DNA from: a virus
Strand: one strand, 5' to 3'
IMG/VR virus record: IMGVR_UViG_3300023174_000151
Coordinates: 1-64,000 of that record
DNA length: 64,000 nucleotides
In this document: positions 14,549-21,877 of the stretch, piece after piece
Layout: every line of letters starts with the position of its first letter
How positions within the stretch are numbered: position 1 is the first letter of the stretch
The notes under the pieces: model-generated
What the model was told of the DNA's origin: nothing
Databases searched by the model: none
Seen by the model: the letters and a program-made list of their open reading frames with translations, nothing else
Made by a program: the position numbers and the translations under genes

Positions 14549-14751
14549 TGACTACTACACACAACCAGTTCACTTTCTTATATGAAGATGGTGAAGACCG
14601 AATCTTGTACGAATTTAAAGCAGTAACTACTGATGAAATTATGCATAGGTTTACAGACTTTTTAAAAGGTTGTGGACATTATGACGCTTCCATCTTAAAT
14701 AGCATGGAAGAAATGGTTGAAGAGTACCGAACACATGGATCTCCTATTTGA
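14548..14751 (+). CDS. Small hypothetical protein (67 aa)
   Basis: Unrecognised. The sequence (FLYEDGEDRILYEFKAVTTD...) suggests a short beta hairpin followed by two helices. It resembles the small proteins often encoded next to phage SSB genes, but no family can be named. Its ATG overlaps the SSB stop, so the two are coupled. Confidence 0.58.
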   Translation: MTTTHNQFTFLYEDGEDRILYEFKAVTTDEIMHRFTDFLKGCGHYDASILNSMEEMVEEYRTHGSPI

Positions 14752-14766
14752 TTCTATTTAAGATTG

Positions 14767-14787
14767 ACGTCGAGCTGGACGTTAAAC
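14767..14787 (+). promoter_or_regulatory. Family C element, copy 3
   Basis: ACGTC 14767-14771/GACGT 14778-14782 with loop GAGCTG, followed by TAAACG. Compared with the other copies the pairing is kept with different loop bases. It lies 27 bases before ATG 14815. Confidence 0.5.
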
Positions 14788-14814
14788 GTAGCATTCCTGT
14801 CCTCTGAATTTACT

Positions 14815-15858
14815 ATGATTGCTCTCATGGCTACTAAGAAAACCACCTCAAGCGGGAGTGATAACTCCTCTTCTCTGGTATCTAAGAGGAGTCTTGACTC
14901 CTTTCGGATGTTCCAGTCCAAAGAATTTGTTTCTGGCTACCAGAATCTAGTTACCATTCAACCGTTAAACAAATCTAAAACACGTGGTTGGTTTGTTCGC
15001 AAGTCCGACTTGGATACCTGTGGATGGACTGCTACTGAAGATCAGTTTGCAAATGGTTCTGTTATCTGGGACTATAAACAAACCTTTGGTATGGCACCAA
15101 ATACTTCCATTGAAGAAGGGTTAAACTTCATTGAGCCTCGTCTGCAGATACTCTTGCGCTCTCCACTTATGGTGGAAGAGACTAGCGGTATGCGTCAGAC
15201 AATTGGTACCTTTGAAGATCCAGAAGTAAAGCAGATGTTCGATAACGATCGTCTTGCTGCTGAACTGGAGAACAGCAAAGGTAACATGTACAAACGTAAG
15301 TACAGCGTACGTACAAAATACCTTGTGTATGTCTTAACTCAAGACAACAGAAGGGCGCATAAGATTCCAATGGTCCTTACTCTTAAGGGCTTAAATGGAA
15401 CTGATGTCAGCGATAAAGTTAAGCTTTATGAAAAAGAAATGTCTAAATGCCTTAGCAAAGCATTAGACTCTGAAATCCCTTTGGCATTCAATGAAAAGTT
15501 CTATGCCACTACAGTGTTTACTCCCCTCTTGGCTAACGAGATGCGTGGTGCAAACAATGTAGAAATCTGTGCCATTGAAAGTTTTGAGATTCCTGATTAC
15601 AGTTCGCAAGAAATTGCAATCGAATCTTTAAGTAACATGTCGATTCCTGATGAAGATCGTGAATCTACATGGAAGATGCAAGGAATATTTGAAGACTACA
15701 TCAACCAACATGCTCGTCAGGATGCCAAGAAACTTGGTGGTGCCTACGGTATTGCAGAAGGTGTAGAGATTCTACCTGTCTCACGTTCCGGTAACACAGT
15801 TGACGTAAAGGTTCTACCTGCACGCAATGAAATTACTGGTGAAGACGACAGCCTTTAA
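14815..15858 (+). CDS. Hypothetical protein in replication module (347 aa)
   Basis: Not firmly recognised. After a Ser/Thr-rich start there is a domain with WFVRKSDLDTCGW, PRLQILLRSPLMV, KYLVYVLTQDNRRAHKIPMVLTLKG and a Cys/Glu-rich C-terminal half. The layout faintly recalls DUF5895 proteins of cyanobacteria and their phages (weak suggestion). Strong expression is plausible, as the gene lies alone between a family C element and an intrinsic terminator. A TTG at 14764 in frame would start inside the regulatory hairpin, so ATG 14815 (or 14827) is preferred. Confidence 0.6.
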   Translation: MIALMATKKTTSSGSDNSSSLVSKRSLDSFRMFQSKEFVSGYQNLVTIQPLNKSKTRGWFVRKSDLDTCGWTATEDQFANGSVIWDYKQTFGMAPNTSIEEGLNFIEPRLQILLRSPLMVEETSGMRQTIGTFEDPEVKQMFDNDRLAAELENSKGNMYKRKYSVRTKYLVYVLTQDNRRAHKIPMVLTLKGLNGTDVSDKVKLYEKEMSKCLSKALDSEIPLAFNEKFYATTVFTPLLANEMRGANNVEICAIESFEIPDYSSQEIAIESLSNMSIPDEDRESTWKMQGIFEDYINQHARQDAKKLGGAYGIAEGVEILPVSRSGNTVDVKVLPARNEITGEDDSL

Positions 15859-15872
15859 TTAAACCAAACTTA

Positions 15873-15899
15873 GGGTCAGCATTTATGCTGGCCCTTTTT
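15873..15899 (+). terminator. Rho-independent terminator
   Basis: GGGTCAGCA/TGCTGGCCC stem with a TTTA loop followed by TTTTT. It ends the replication-gene unit. Confidence 0.88.
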
Positions 15900-15913
15900 C
15901 ACATCTACTTACA

Positions 15914-16294
15914 ATGACCCAACAATTTTCTCAAGCACAACTCAATCACATGAAAGAACTAAGGGAATCAGGTAACAGTCAACGTACTGTTGCAACAATG
16001 TACAACTGCCATCGAAAGACTATCTACTATTGGGAGTCACGTGCTTTTGTACTAACTAACAATTCAATAATGTTCCAGACTCAAGGTCGTTATCGTTCTA
16101 ACTCAAAGTACTTTGTTCAACAAGAAGAGCTTGACAGAATGAAAAAACTAAGGGAGCAAGGTATGACCCAGGAAGTGGTGGCTGGTTTGCTGGGACGTAC
16201 AAGAGCTACAGTTCGTCATTGGGAACGTCGTTCATTCCTTTTGGATGATAAGCTTCCTGCATCAGATCCAGTGAATCCTTCACTAGTCCCTTGA
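15914..16294 (+). CDS. Double helix-turn-helix protein (126 aa)
   Basis: Two copies of the same HTH unit are visible: QLNHMKELRESGNSQRTVAT...TIYYWESRAF and ELDRMKKLREQGMTQEVVAG...TVRHWERRSF, about 70 residues apart. The pattern (charged helix, GxxQ/TQxxVA turn, recognition helix ending in W-E-R) is like resolvase/transposase-type HTH or homeodomain-like DNA binding. There is no catalytic domain, so it is probably a transcription regulator that binds two half-sites. It stands alone after a terminator. Confidence 0.7.
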   Translation: MTQQFSQAQLNHMKELRESGNSQRTVATMYNCHRKTIYYWESRAFVLTNNSIMFQTQGRYRSNSKYFVQQEELDRMKKLREQGMTQEVVAGLLGRTRATVRHWERRSFLLDDKLPASDPVNPSLVP

Positions 16295-16436
16295 TTACAA
16301 CTTGCCTTGTTGTTGCAATCTTGGTAAGTAACACTGCCATTTCTCGTAACTCAGCGATAGATGAGCAGTCGTTAATTTGTCGAGTCATCTTCTCTTGCCA
16401 GAACATATCTTCTGGCGACAGTATAAATTGCAACAT
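16206..16436 (-). CDS. Small hypothetical protein on opposite strand (76 aa)
   Basis: This minus-strand frame fills an otherwise empty gap and overlaps the last 89 bases of the HTH gene. Its sequence (QINDCSSIAELREMAVLLTKI...VVIKGLVKDSLDLM) has the regular hydrophobic spacing of a real helical protein and resembles small cyanobacterial/cyanophage proteins of the type with SIxELRE. It is the only minus gene in the first 20 kb, so it could be antisense to the HTH gene. Moderate confidence. Confidence 0.48.
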   Translation of the reverse strand: MLQFILSPEDMFWQEKMTRQINDCSSIAELREMAVLLTKIATTRQVVIKGLVKDSLDLMQEAYHPKGMNDVPNDEL

Positions 16437-16480
16437 TAGCCACTACTCAATTACTAATCCTCATTGTAACCTCTTGAACC

Positions 16481-17428
16481 ATGACTACTACAGCAACACA
16501 TACTGAACTTAATGCAGCACAAACAACCATCTACACGCGAACAAATATATTGCGTGCGTTTCCAGACTTCGATGACTCTGGCGTGGTTGGTATTTACCTG
16601 CGAGGTGACTCTTGTCTTGTTGTGTATCGCGATGGTACTGAACGGTTGTATCCAAAGGATGCAATTAAAACAACTTTCATTTCCTATACGCACAGACTCA
16701 AGGACTTCTTTTCATACCTTGGACCTAATTACAGGGGGCCAAGTATCTGGCACGATAACTCTTACATCCTATTCAAAGGCTGGAACTACAGTCACACACT
16801 TGGACACTTAAATGACAATGCAAAACTACAAGGCCAATGGGCAGATAAGTTCATTCGTCTTACTGATCCAACAAAACTTAAGGCGTTGCTTCAGTCAGAG
16901 CACACAGACCTTGGGCATTTGGTTGCACCGGACGGGTTGCGGCTTCCAGATCGGCTCCCTGATTTGGACTCTGAGTTGGAGACAGTGCAAGAAGAACGGC
17001 CCATGTTTGGCGAACCTAACTGCTCATGTGGGTCCTTTCAACGTCAGCTCAACAACCTACCTTTGTTCCAACAAGAGATCGAAGGATTCAAACCACACTG
17101 CATCCACTTAACTTGGATTGCTAAATACAGAAGCCTACTATCCAAACGCACTGAGGCACGTGACGCATGTCCTGCTGGTGTCCCACACACTTGTGTTGCT
17201 TGGTGGTACCAGCCTCCTATGAATCATACCAGTGATGGTCGTTTCCTTTTACTACACACTAAGTCTGGGGTGCAAGCGCCCCTTAGCCATTGGCGTACTT
17301 ACAAACCTAAAGAATCATTTACTCAGCGTCATGCTTGGGATCTATTCTTTAGTATGCTTGATGCAGGCTACGTACCATTCCCTGGTACCTCACTACCTCA
17401 ACTAAGGATGGCTTTTAAACATGACTAA
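16481..17428 (+). CDS. SWIM zinc-finger protein (315 aa)
   Basis: Residues about 180-215 have CSC...CIH, the CxCx(n)CxH pattern of the SWIM zinc finger, in a setting of short loops. SWIM domains bind DNA or protein partners and occur in phage and transposase-associated proteins. The rest is Trp/Tyr-rich and unrecognised. The C-terminal 35 residues (WDLFFSMLDAGYVPFPG and on) are repeated immediately downstream by a tandem DNA duplication. The stop codon overlaps the ATG of a small chimaeric ORF. Confidence 0.62.
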   Translation: MTTTATHTELNAAQTTIYTRTNILRAFPDFDDSGVVGIYLRGDSCLVVYRDGTERLYPKDAIKTTFISYTHRLKDFFSYLGPNYRGPSIWHDNSYILFKGWNYSHTLGHLNDNAKLQGQWADKFIRLTDPTKLKALLQSEHTDLGHLVAPDGLRLPDRLPDLDSELETVQEERPMFGEPNCSCGSFQRQLNNLPLFQQEIEGFKPHCIHLTWIAKYRSLLSKRTEARDACPAGVPHTCVAWWYQPPMNHTSDGRFLLLHTKSGVQAPLSHWRTYKPKESFTQRHAWDLFFSMLDAGYVPFPGTSLPQLRMAFKHD

Positions 17429-17587
17429 TCCAAATGCATGGCTTACCAAACTAGCCAGCGCCATGTTTGGGATCTATTATTTAATATGCTTGATGCAGGC
17501 TATGTACCATTCCCTGGTACCTCACTACCTCAACTAAGGATGGCTTTTAAACATGACTAATCCAAATGCATGGCTTACCAAACTAGC
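17324..17587 (+). repeat. Tandem duplication of a 132-bp unit
   Basis: 17324-17455 and 17456-17587 are near-identical copies. The unit covers the 3' end of the SWIM gene, its stop and the first codons of the next gene. Mismatches are few and mostly synonymous or in the truncated copy, indicating a fairly recent event. Confidence 0.92.
17421..17537 (+). pseudogene. Truncated duplicate start of the 17553 gene (38 codons)
   Basis: The frame begins MTNPNAWLTKLA, identical to the first residues of the intact gene at 17553. It then runs into the duplicated copy of the SWIM gene 3' end in another frame and stops at 17537. It is a by-product of the tandem duplication and is probably not functional, although it may still be translated because its ATG overlaps the SWIM stop codon. 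Confidence 0.7.
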
Positions 17588-17747
17588 CATTGATATTACA
17601 GAAGAAGACAATAGTCCCTGTCTAATGAAAATTGACTGGGACGAAACTGATCCAGAGCTTGACTACTGGAGTAACCTAAGCCAAGAGGGTAAAGAAACCC
17701 TTATCCACAATCTCCTCAACCCTGACGGTACTCACCATGACCATTGA
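17553..17747 (+). CDS. Small acidic hypothetical protein (64 aa)
   Basis: Unrecognised. Begins MTNPNAWLTKLAIDITEEDN and is acidic with several Trp. This is the intact version of the gene whose start was duplicated at 17421. It overlaps the next gene by 11 bases. Confidence 0.58.
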   Translation: MTNPNAWLTKLAIDITEEDNSPCLMKIDWDETDPELDYWSNLSQEGKETLIHNLLNPDGTHHDH

Positions 17748-18141
17748 TGCATACGGACTTCCATTTGAACAATACGAAGATTTTTTTTCAAGCAATGCAG
17801 CCAATCTAATTGAAACGTATATTGCAACACATAAGTATTTTACAGAAGCAATAAAAGAAGTATATGGAGAAACTGCTACATATGTTCCAGTAGATTCTCC
17901 TGTCTTCTTGGAACTATTCAATGGGCTTGTTTATGAGACGAATAATGAATGTCGTCGTTACCAAAAGAAAAACAATCCTGAAGCTATGAAAGACGTTAGG
18001 TTAAGTCCTGATTTATTTGGTAATGATGAACTTCTTGATCAAATAAAAAAAGTCAATCAAAAAATAGATGATCTGCTTGAAGTCTTTATTATTGCACCAC
18101 CAAACCTACCTCCTAATATCACAGGAGACACGGAGGGGTGA
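17737..18141 (+). CDS. Hypothetical protein (134 aa)
   Basis: Unrecognised acidic helical protein. The middle (YFTEAIKEVYGETATYV) and the end (LLDQIKKVNQKIDDLLEVF) look like helices, the latter a short coiled coil. A hairpin CAGGAG/CTCCTG spans its stop (about 18122-18151). Confidence 0.58.
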   Translation: MTIDAYGLPFEQYEDFFSSNAANLIETYIATHKYFTEAIKEVYGETATYVPVDSPVFLELFNGLVYETNNECRRYQKKNNPEAMKDVRLSPDLFGNDELLDQIKKVNQKIDDLLEVFIIAPPNLPPNITGDTEG

Positions 18142-18169
18142 GTAGACTCCTGTTGTTCATGTGAGGAAC

Positions 18170-18185
18170 CGTCCTGGTGATGACG
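18170..18185 (+). promoter_or_regulatory. Family C element, copy 4
   Basis: CGTC 18170-18173/GACG 18182-18185 with the same eight-base spacing as copy 1, followed by TGAAAA and a G-poor leader to ATG 18220. Confidence 0.5.
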
Positions 18186-18219
18186 TGAAAAGCACCGCCA
18201 AACCTACCTATTCAATTTA

Positions 18220-18333
18220 ATGTTTGAAACCATTCTTGCTTACATTCTTCCCTTTGCCAAAGACTTACTTTGGACAGCATGCGCAGCAATGCTGGCCTTA
18301 GTACTCGCCAAAATCAAATCCCAATTCATCTGA
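18220..18333 (+). CDS. Tiny membrane protein (37 aa)
   Basis: MFETILAYILPFAKDLLWTA followed by a CAAMLALVLAKIKSQFI end. Almost the whole peptide is hydrophobic and would span the membrane once, with a basic C-terminal tail. It is four bases upstream of the Gp157 gene and behind a family C element, so a real coding role is likely. Possible roles include a holin-like or host-membrane modulator; this is inference only. Confidence 0.55.
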   Translation: MFETILAYILPFAKDLLWTACAAMLALVLAKIKSQFI

Positions 18334-18336
18334 ACC

Positions 18337-19050
18337 ATGGCTCAAATTACTAGCACCAAACTCAAAGAACTTTCTGTTATCAAACTCTATGAACACTATG
18401 CTGCCCTTGAGAAGTCTCTTCCTTTACTCACTTCTGAGTCCCAGGACTTGGCAAAAGCTGAACTGGAATCTTGTATTGACTTACGCTCAGAGAAAGTTGA
18501 TCGTATCTATTATGCAATGGCCGCGCATGAAGATGCGTTGGAACGTATCAAAAAAGAAGGTGACTTAGTTGCAACAGCTAAGCTTCACCACACATCACAA
18601 CTTAAATCTCTTAAGGGTTTATTAAGTTATCTACGTCGGGTCCTGCCATTGGATACCAACAAGATCACTGGCCGCAACTATCAATTCACTCTCATTAAAA
18701 AAAAGGAGCTTACTGTTGAAATCAACTCGGACCCGGAGCTTTGGAACATTGACGAAAAGTCAACCTATTGTATGGAAGAAGAAACAACCACAACTAAAAG
18801 AGTTGTGCTACGTTCATTCTCAGGAGAAGTTCTATCCGATAGAACAGAACCTAAAACAACCACTAAAGTCCTCCCTAATCTCGATGTCATACGCTGCGCC
18901 TATCAAAATGGACAACAACTCCCGACCGGTGTCAAAGTTGTCCAAGACTATAGTGTCAGATCCAAACGAATCTTTAATGAATCAAGAATGGACTTGGTTG
19001 CATCCGAGTATCCAAGAGAGCTTTTACCTGAAGATTCCAGCGCCGACTAA
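18337..19050 (+). CDS. Gp157-like phage protein (237 aa)
   Basis: Residues about 45-140 follow the siphovirus Gp157 pattern: a long helix (SEKVDRIYYAMAAHEDALER), further helix with LKSLKGLLSYLRRVL, then a strand segment YQFTLIKKKELTVEI. Gp157 proteins occur in phage recombination/replication operons and have been linked to phage resistance, but their role is unclear. The C-terminal 90 residues are an extension with Thr/Lys-rich strands. It overlaps the next gene by about 70 bases. Confidence 0.65.
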   Translation: MAQITSTKLKELSVIKLYEHYAALEKSLPLLTSESQDLAKAELESCIDLRSEKVDRIYYAMAAHEDALERIKKEGDLVATAKLHHTSQLKSLKGLLSYLRRVLPLDTNKITGRNYQFTLIKKKELTVEINSDPELWNIDEKSTYCMEEETTTTKRVVLRSFSGEVLSDRTEPKTTTKVLPNLDVIRCAYQNGQQLPTGVKVVQDYSVRSKRIFNESRMDLVASEYPRELLPEDSSAD

Positions 19051-19309
19051 TGTAGATGACGCTCGCATTAAAATGAGTTGTCATGACCATGCTCTTAAGG
19101 ACTTTGATCTCCAGTTGGAGATGAATGACTTACAGGCTGACATGTTAAAAGATAATAATGAGGTTATACCATACCATGGAGATGAGCATGATGACTTGGA
19201 AGCAAAAAGATTAAAACTTCTTTTTGGTAAACGGTTTCATCAGAATGCTAGTAATGCCTATTGGTATTGGTTGCAAAAAGAAAAACCATGTAGTAATAAA
19301 GTAAATTGA
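18977..19309 (+). CDS. Hypothetical protein (110 aa) overlapping Gp157 gene
   Basis: Starts MNQEWTWLHPSIQESFYLKI inside the 3' end of the Gp157 gene in another frame. The part beyond the overlap is clearly coding (acidic helix LQLEMNDLQADMLKDNNEV, then RFHQNASNAYWYWLQKEK). The open frame extends upstream to 18716, but that part is a shadow of Gp157, so ATG 18977 is the likeliest start. No family recognised. Confidence 0.55.
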   Translation: MNQEWTWLHPSIQESFYLKIPAPTNVDDARIKMSCHDHALKDFDLQLEMNDLQADMLKDNNEVIPYHGDEHDDLEAKRLKLLFGKRFHQNASNAYWYWLQKEKPCSNKVN

Positions 19310-19338
19310 ACTACAATTAAAGAAAGATAAGGAGTCTC

Positions 19339-19602
19339 ATGGACGTAGATCCCACATTAGTTAATCTTATATCTGGGTTCACATCAGAGGGGACTCCTCT
19401 TTCTGCTACTATTGGTTCAAAGATTGAACATGCTGTCGTTATCTTGACGGCAGCAATGTTAGCTAATGAAAACTTAGCTGCTTCTATGGATGCAGCTGAG
19501 ATGGCAGACGCAGCAATTAATTATTACCACGTCATTCAAGAACGTCTTGGTTACTACCAGCAGAACCAAAGTCAGTCATTAGAACGTCTACTAAATAGCT
19601 AA
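19339..19602 (+). CDS. Small hypothetical protein (87 aa)
   Basis: Unlike most genes to its left this one has a clear Shine-Dalgarno sequence (AAGGAG six bases before ATG). The product is alanine-rich and helical (VILTAAMLANENLAASMDAAEMADAAI) with a Gln-rich end. It overlaps the next ATG by one base. Unrecognised. Confidence 0.6.
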   Translation: MDVDPTLVNLISGFTSEGTPLSATIGSKIEHAVVILTAAMLANENLAASMDAAEMADAAINYYHVIQERLGYYQQNQSQSLERLLNS

Positions 19603-19796
19603 TGGAAATTGCAGGTAAGTATTCAGCATTGGCATCTGAAGCTTTTAATTTAGGAGCAGGTAACCCACGTAAAGGATTTGTAGAAGGACAGAAGGGTCTT
19701 TCATTGGGAAGGTATGCGGGTAACGCAGCTCTCATGGATGCACACCCACAGGTTGCTTTTGGTTCTCAAAGTTTAGGCTTTAGCCCAGCTCCTTAA
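19602..19796 (+). CDS. Small hypothetical protein (64 aa)
   Basis: Gly/Ala-rich (YSALASEAFNLGAGNPRKGF) without membrane segment. Coupled to the upstream gene by TAATG. Its style is like the small virion-associated proteins of this phage, but no family is recognised. Confidence 0.52.
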   Translation: MEIAGKYSALASEAFNLGAGNPRKGFVEGQKGLSLGRYAGNAALMDAHPQVAFGSQSLGFSPAP

Positions 19797-19839
19797 ACTT
19801 AATTTTTCTGCTAACCTAGACTAACGTTTACTTCGATTG

Positions 19840-20031
19840 ATGGAACCCGATCCAAAGCTAAAGCTCACCGTGTCACTATCGGTGGATGTTGAACTCATTT
19901 ATAAACCTTTTGCAGGTAAAACTCCTGACGAAGTCGTGGAGTATTTACAAGATGAACTTCATACTTTACTTTTTGAATTAGATGAAGTTATTGGCGTCGC
20001 ATCCAATTGCACATCCTTCCATGAACACTGA
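19840..20031 (+). CDS. Small acidic protein (63 aa)
   Basis: Beta strand KLTVSLSVDVELIYKPF then an acidic helix (VVEYLQDELHTLLFELDEVI). ATG 19840 is preferred to the TTG one codon earlier. It overlaps the next gene by 11 bases. Unrecognised. Confidence 0.56.
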   Translation: MEPDPKLKLTVSLSVDVELIYKPFAGKTPDEVVEYLQDELHTLLFELDEVIGVASNCTSFHEH

Positions 20032-20260
20032 TTACCTTTACGCCTGGGATGTTGTAGAACAACAGAAACGTGTGGACTTTATGGAGCGTATGTACCAGTG
20101 TTCTGGTAGAGCCGTTGCTGGACATCCCATGGAAGGACTATATACTGGGTTATGGCAAGACTTTTGTATCCGTGAAGCTGGCCCTGTCATGCGTGAACGG
20201 TACTTTGAAATGCTTGAAGCCATCCAACTTTACAATGACAACCTCCTCCAACCCGCTTAA
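20021..20260 (+). CDS. Hypothetical protein (79 aa)
   Basis: MNTDYLYAWDVVEQQKRVDF start, then MYQCSGRAVAGHPMEGLYTG, a compact pattern reminiscent of small conserved cyanophage proteins of unknown function. The start after CCTTCC is chosen because the longer frame overlaps the upstream gene. Overlapping minus and other-frame ORFs are shadows. Confidence 0.56.
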   Translation: MNTDYLYAWDVVEQQKRVDFMERMYQCSGRAVAGHPMEGLYTGLWQDFCIREAGPVMRERYFEMLEAIQLYNDNLLQPA

Positions 20261-20264
20261 CACA

Positions 20265-20648
20265 ATGAACAGCTCGTACACCCCTGAAGAATCTAAAGCT
20301 TGGTCTAATGGGTCTTCTAAAGAGTTAAAGGAACTCGTTAAATCCTTCAAGCAAAACATTGTAGCTGAATTAGATGAGCCCTTGGTGACTAAAGACTCTA
20401 GAGAAAAGCTACATGATACTACTGCGAGTACAGCACAATCTATTGAACATGCTGAGTGTTTAAAAAAAACAAGAGAATACTTTGCAGATACTATCTGTGA
20501 AGCTATGGATGAACTAACAGGAAAAGAAGTGTATCAAGCTTTCTATATAGCATGTAAAGCACTAAGAAATATTACCAAAAAAGAATACAATAATGCTAAT
20601 GAATTGTTTGAATGTTTAGATAACAAACCTGATGTCACTGTATTCTAA
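20265..20648 (+). CDS. Hypothetical protein (127 aa)
   Basis: Helical, acidic protein (SSKELKELVKSFKQNIVAEL; CEAMDELTGKEVYQAFYIAC). The open frame reaches back to 20070, but that part shadows the upstream gene; ATG 20265 follows the upstream stop by five bases. It overlaps the next ATG (TAATG). Unrecognised. Confidence 0.56.
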   Translation: MNSSYTPEESKAWSNGSSKELKELVKSFKQNIVAELDEPLVTKDSREKLHDTTASTAQSIEHAECLKKTREYFADTICEAMDELTGKEVYQAFYIACKALRNITKKEYNNANELFECLDNKPDVTVF

Positions 20649-20887
20649 TGGGACGTACCAAAGAATCAGATTATCCTGTGTGGGTCTGCCAGAATTGTGG
20701 CGAAGCTTATGGTGACTGGTATAAGAAAGGTAACTATATAGGTCCACCTAACTTTCTTTCTACCTGTCATATGGGTACATGTGATGTCTGTGGTACAACA
20801 GAAACTATTGTTACTGAGCCACGGGATTTTGGTCACCTTAGACCTACATGGAAAGAAGAGTATGCAAGAAGTATAGAGTCGCAGTAA
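20648..20887 (+). CDS. Zinc-ribbon protein (79 aa)
   Basis: Two CxxC pairs are visible: WVCQNCGEAYG and CDVCGTTETIV, with an additional Cys before the second. This is a typical phage zinc ribbon, and the ending EPRDFGHLRP is common in such small proteins. It probably binds one zinc and a nucleic acid or protein partner. It ends the left + strand gene array. Confidence 0.68.
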   Translation: MGRTKESDYPVWVCQNCGEAYGDWYKKGNYIGPPNFLSTCHMGTCDVCGTTETIVTEPRDFGHLRPTWKEEYARSIESQ

Positions 20888-20899
20888 GTATGTTATTAC

Positions 20900-21235
20900 T
20901 TAGTCGGCGCCTAGACTAAACAATACAGTAGCTGCTGTACCGCCTGATTCAGATACAAAGACAGGTTGTACGTACTTAACTGGGTGGTTGGCAATATTGT
21001 AATGGGTCGTACCATTAGCGGTAATAGTTTGGTTTGCAATTATCTTTGACCAATTTGTACCATCAATTGAACCGTTTAATGCGACGATAACGTTAGTGTT
21101 AATGCTTGCAACAGTAGTAAACAAGACATAGTTCCTTGTATTAATTCTGTCTCCTAATTGAACTGAAGTTGACACACCAGAAGCAGGTGCTGTTAATGTG
21201 TCGTATGTAACAAAGAAAGCTTCCGAAAAATTCAT
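20900..21235 (-). CDS. Small beta-rich protein, virion-like (111 aa)
   Basis: Ser/Thr/Asn-rich beta pattern (VSTSVQLGDRINTRNYVLFT, NGSIDGTNWSKI, YNIANHPVKYVQPVFVSESG) like phage baseplate or head decoration proteins. No family recognised. A TAGAATA box followed by an A-rich stretch lies about 20 bases upstream of the start, as before several other structural genes. Confidence 0.58.
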   Translation of the reverse strand: MNFSEAFFVTYDTLTAPASGVSTSVQLGDRINTRNYVLFTTVASINTNVIVALNGSIDGTNWSKIIANQTITANGTTHYNIANHPVKYVQPVFVSESGGTAATVLFSLGAD

Positions 21236-21325
21236 AGCTATTGTTTTTTACTATTCTAAATTATGTATTCTATCAACGCCACTTAAGACACGTCACTGAT
21301 AAAATAAAAGTACTGAATAAAAACT

Positions 21326-21877
21326 ATGTACACCCCCGGTCCTCAAGATGTAGTACAGGTTCAAACCCCTCCTGTTCAAGAGGCACCTCAACCACAAGCT
21401 AAGATCAAAGCACCTAGTAAATCTAAGGAAGGCGACGTAGGCGCCTTTATACAACAATGTATTTCTTTGTGTTCCTACTTAAATGAATTACGGACACAAT
21501 CTCATTTGATACATTTGAACTATGAAGGATCTAACTTCTTTGGTGTTCATGCTTTCTTGAAAGAACAATACGAAGCACATCAAGATCAATTTGATAAGTT
21601 AGGTGAGTTCATTAGGTCCATGGATTACTTAATGCCTATGTGTGCCAAAGGATTGGCTGATGCTGCCCCAGGGTTTAAGAATTGTGTTAGCTATAAAGGT
21701 AATGAAATGTTAATTACGTACTATAAAAACCTAGAAGATTTTGCTATGCGTTGTAAAAAGGTAGAAGAACTTGCTGGTAAAGTACATGCCATTGATATTC
21801 AGAATTATATAGCAGAACTAGCAGGAGAAATCTTTAAGGCAGCATGGATGGTTAAGGCTACCTTGAGGAATGGTTAA
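21326..21877 (+). CDS. Hypothetical helical protein (183 aa)
   Basis: Pro/Gln-rich first 35 residues, then a four-helix-like domain (FIQQCISLCSYLNELRTQSH; CKKVEELAGKVHAIDIQNYI). No motif recognised. A TGATAAAATAAAAG box lies just before the start. The stop overlaps the next ATG, so the two genes form a unit pointing into a convergent structured spacer. Confidence 0.58.
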   Translation: MYTPGPQDVVQVQTPPVQEAPQPQAKIKAPSKSKEGDVGAFIQQCISLCSYLNELRTQSHLIHLNYEGSNFFGVHAFLKEQYEAHQDQFDKLGEFIRSMDYLMPMCAKGLADAAPGFKNCVSYKGNEMLITYYKNLEDFAMRCKKVEELAGKVHAIDIQNYIAELAGEIFKAAWMVKATLRNG

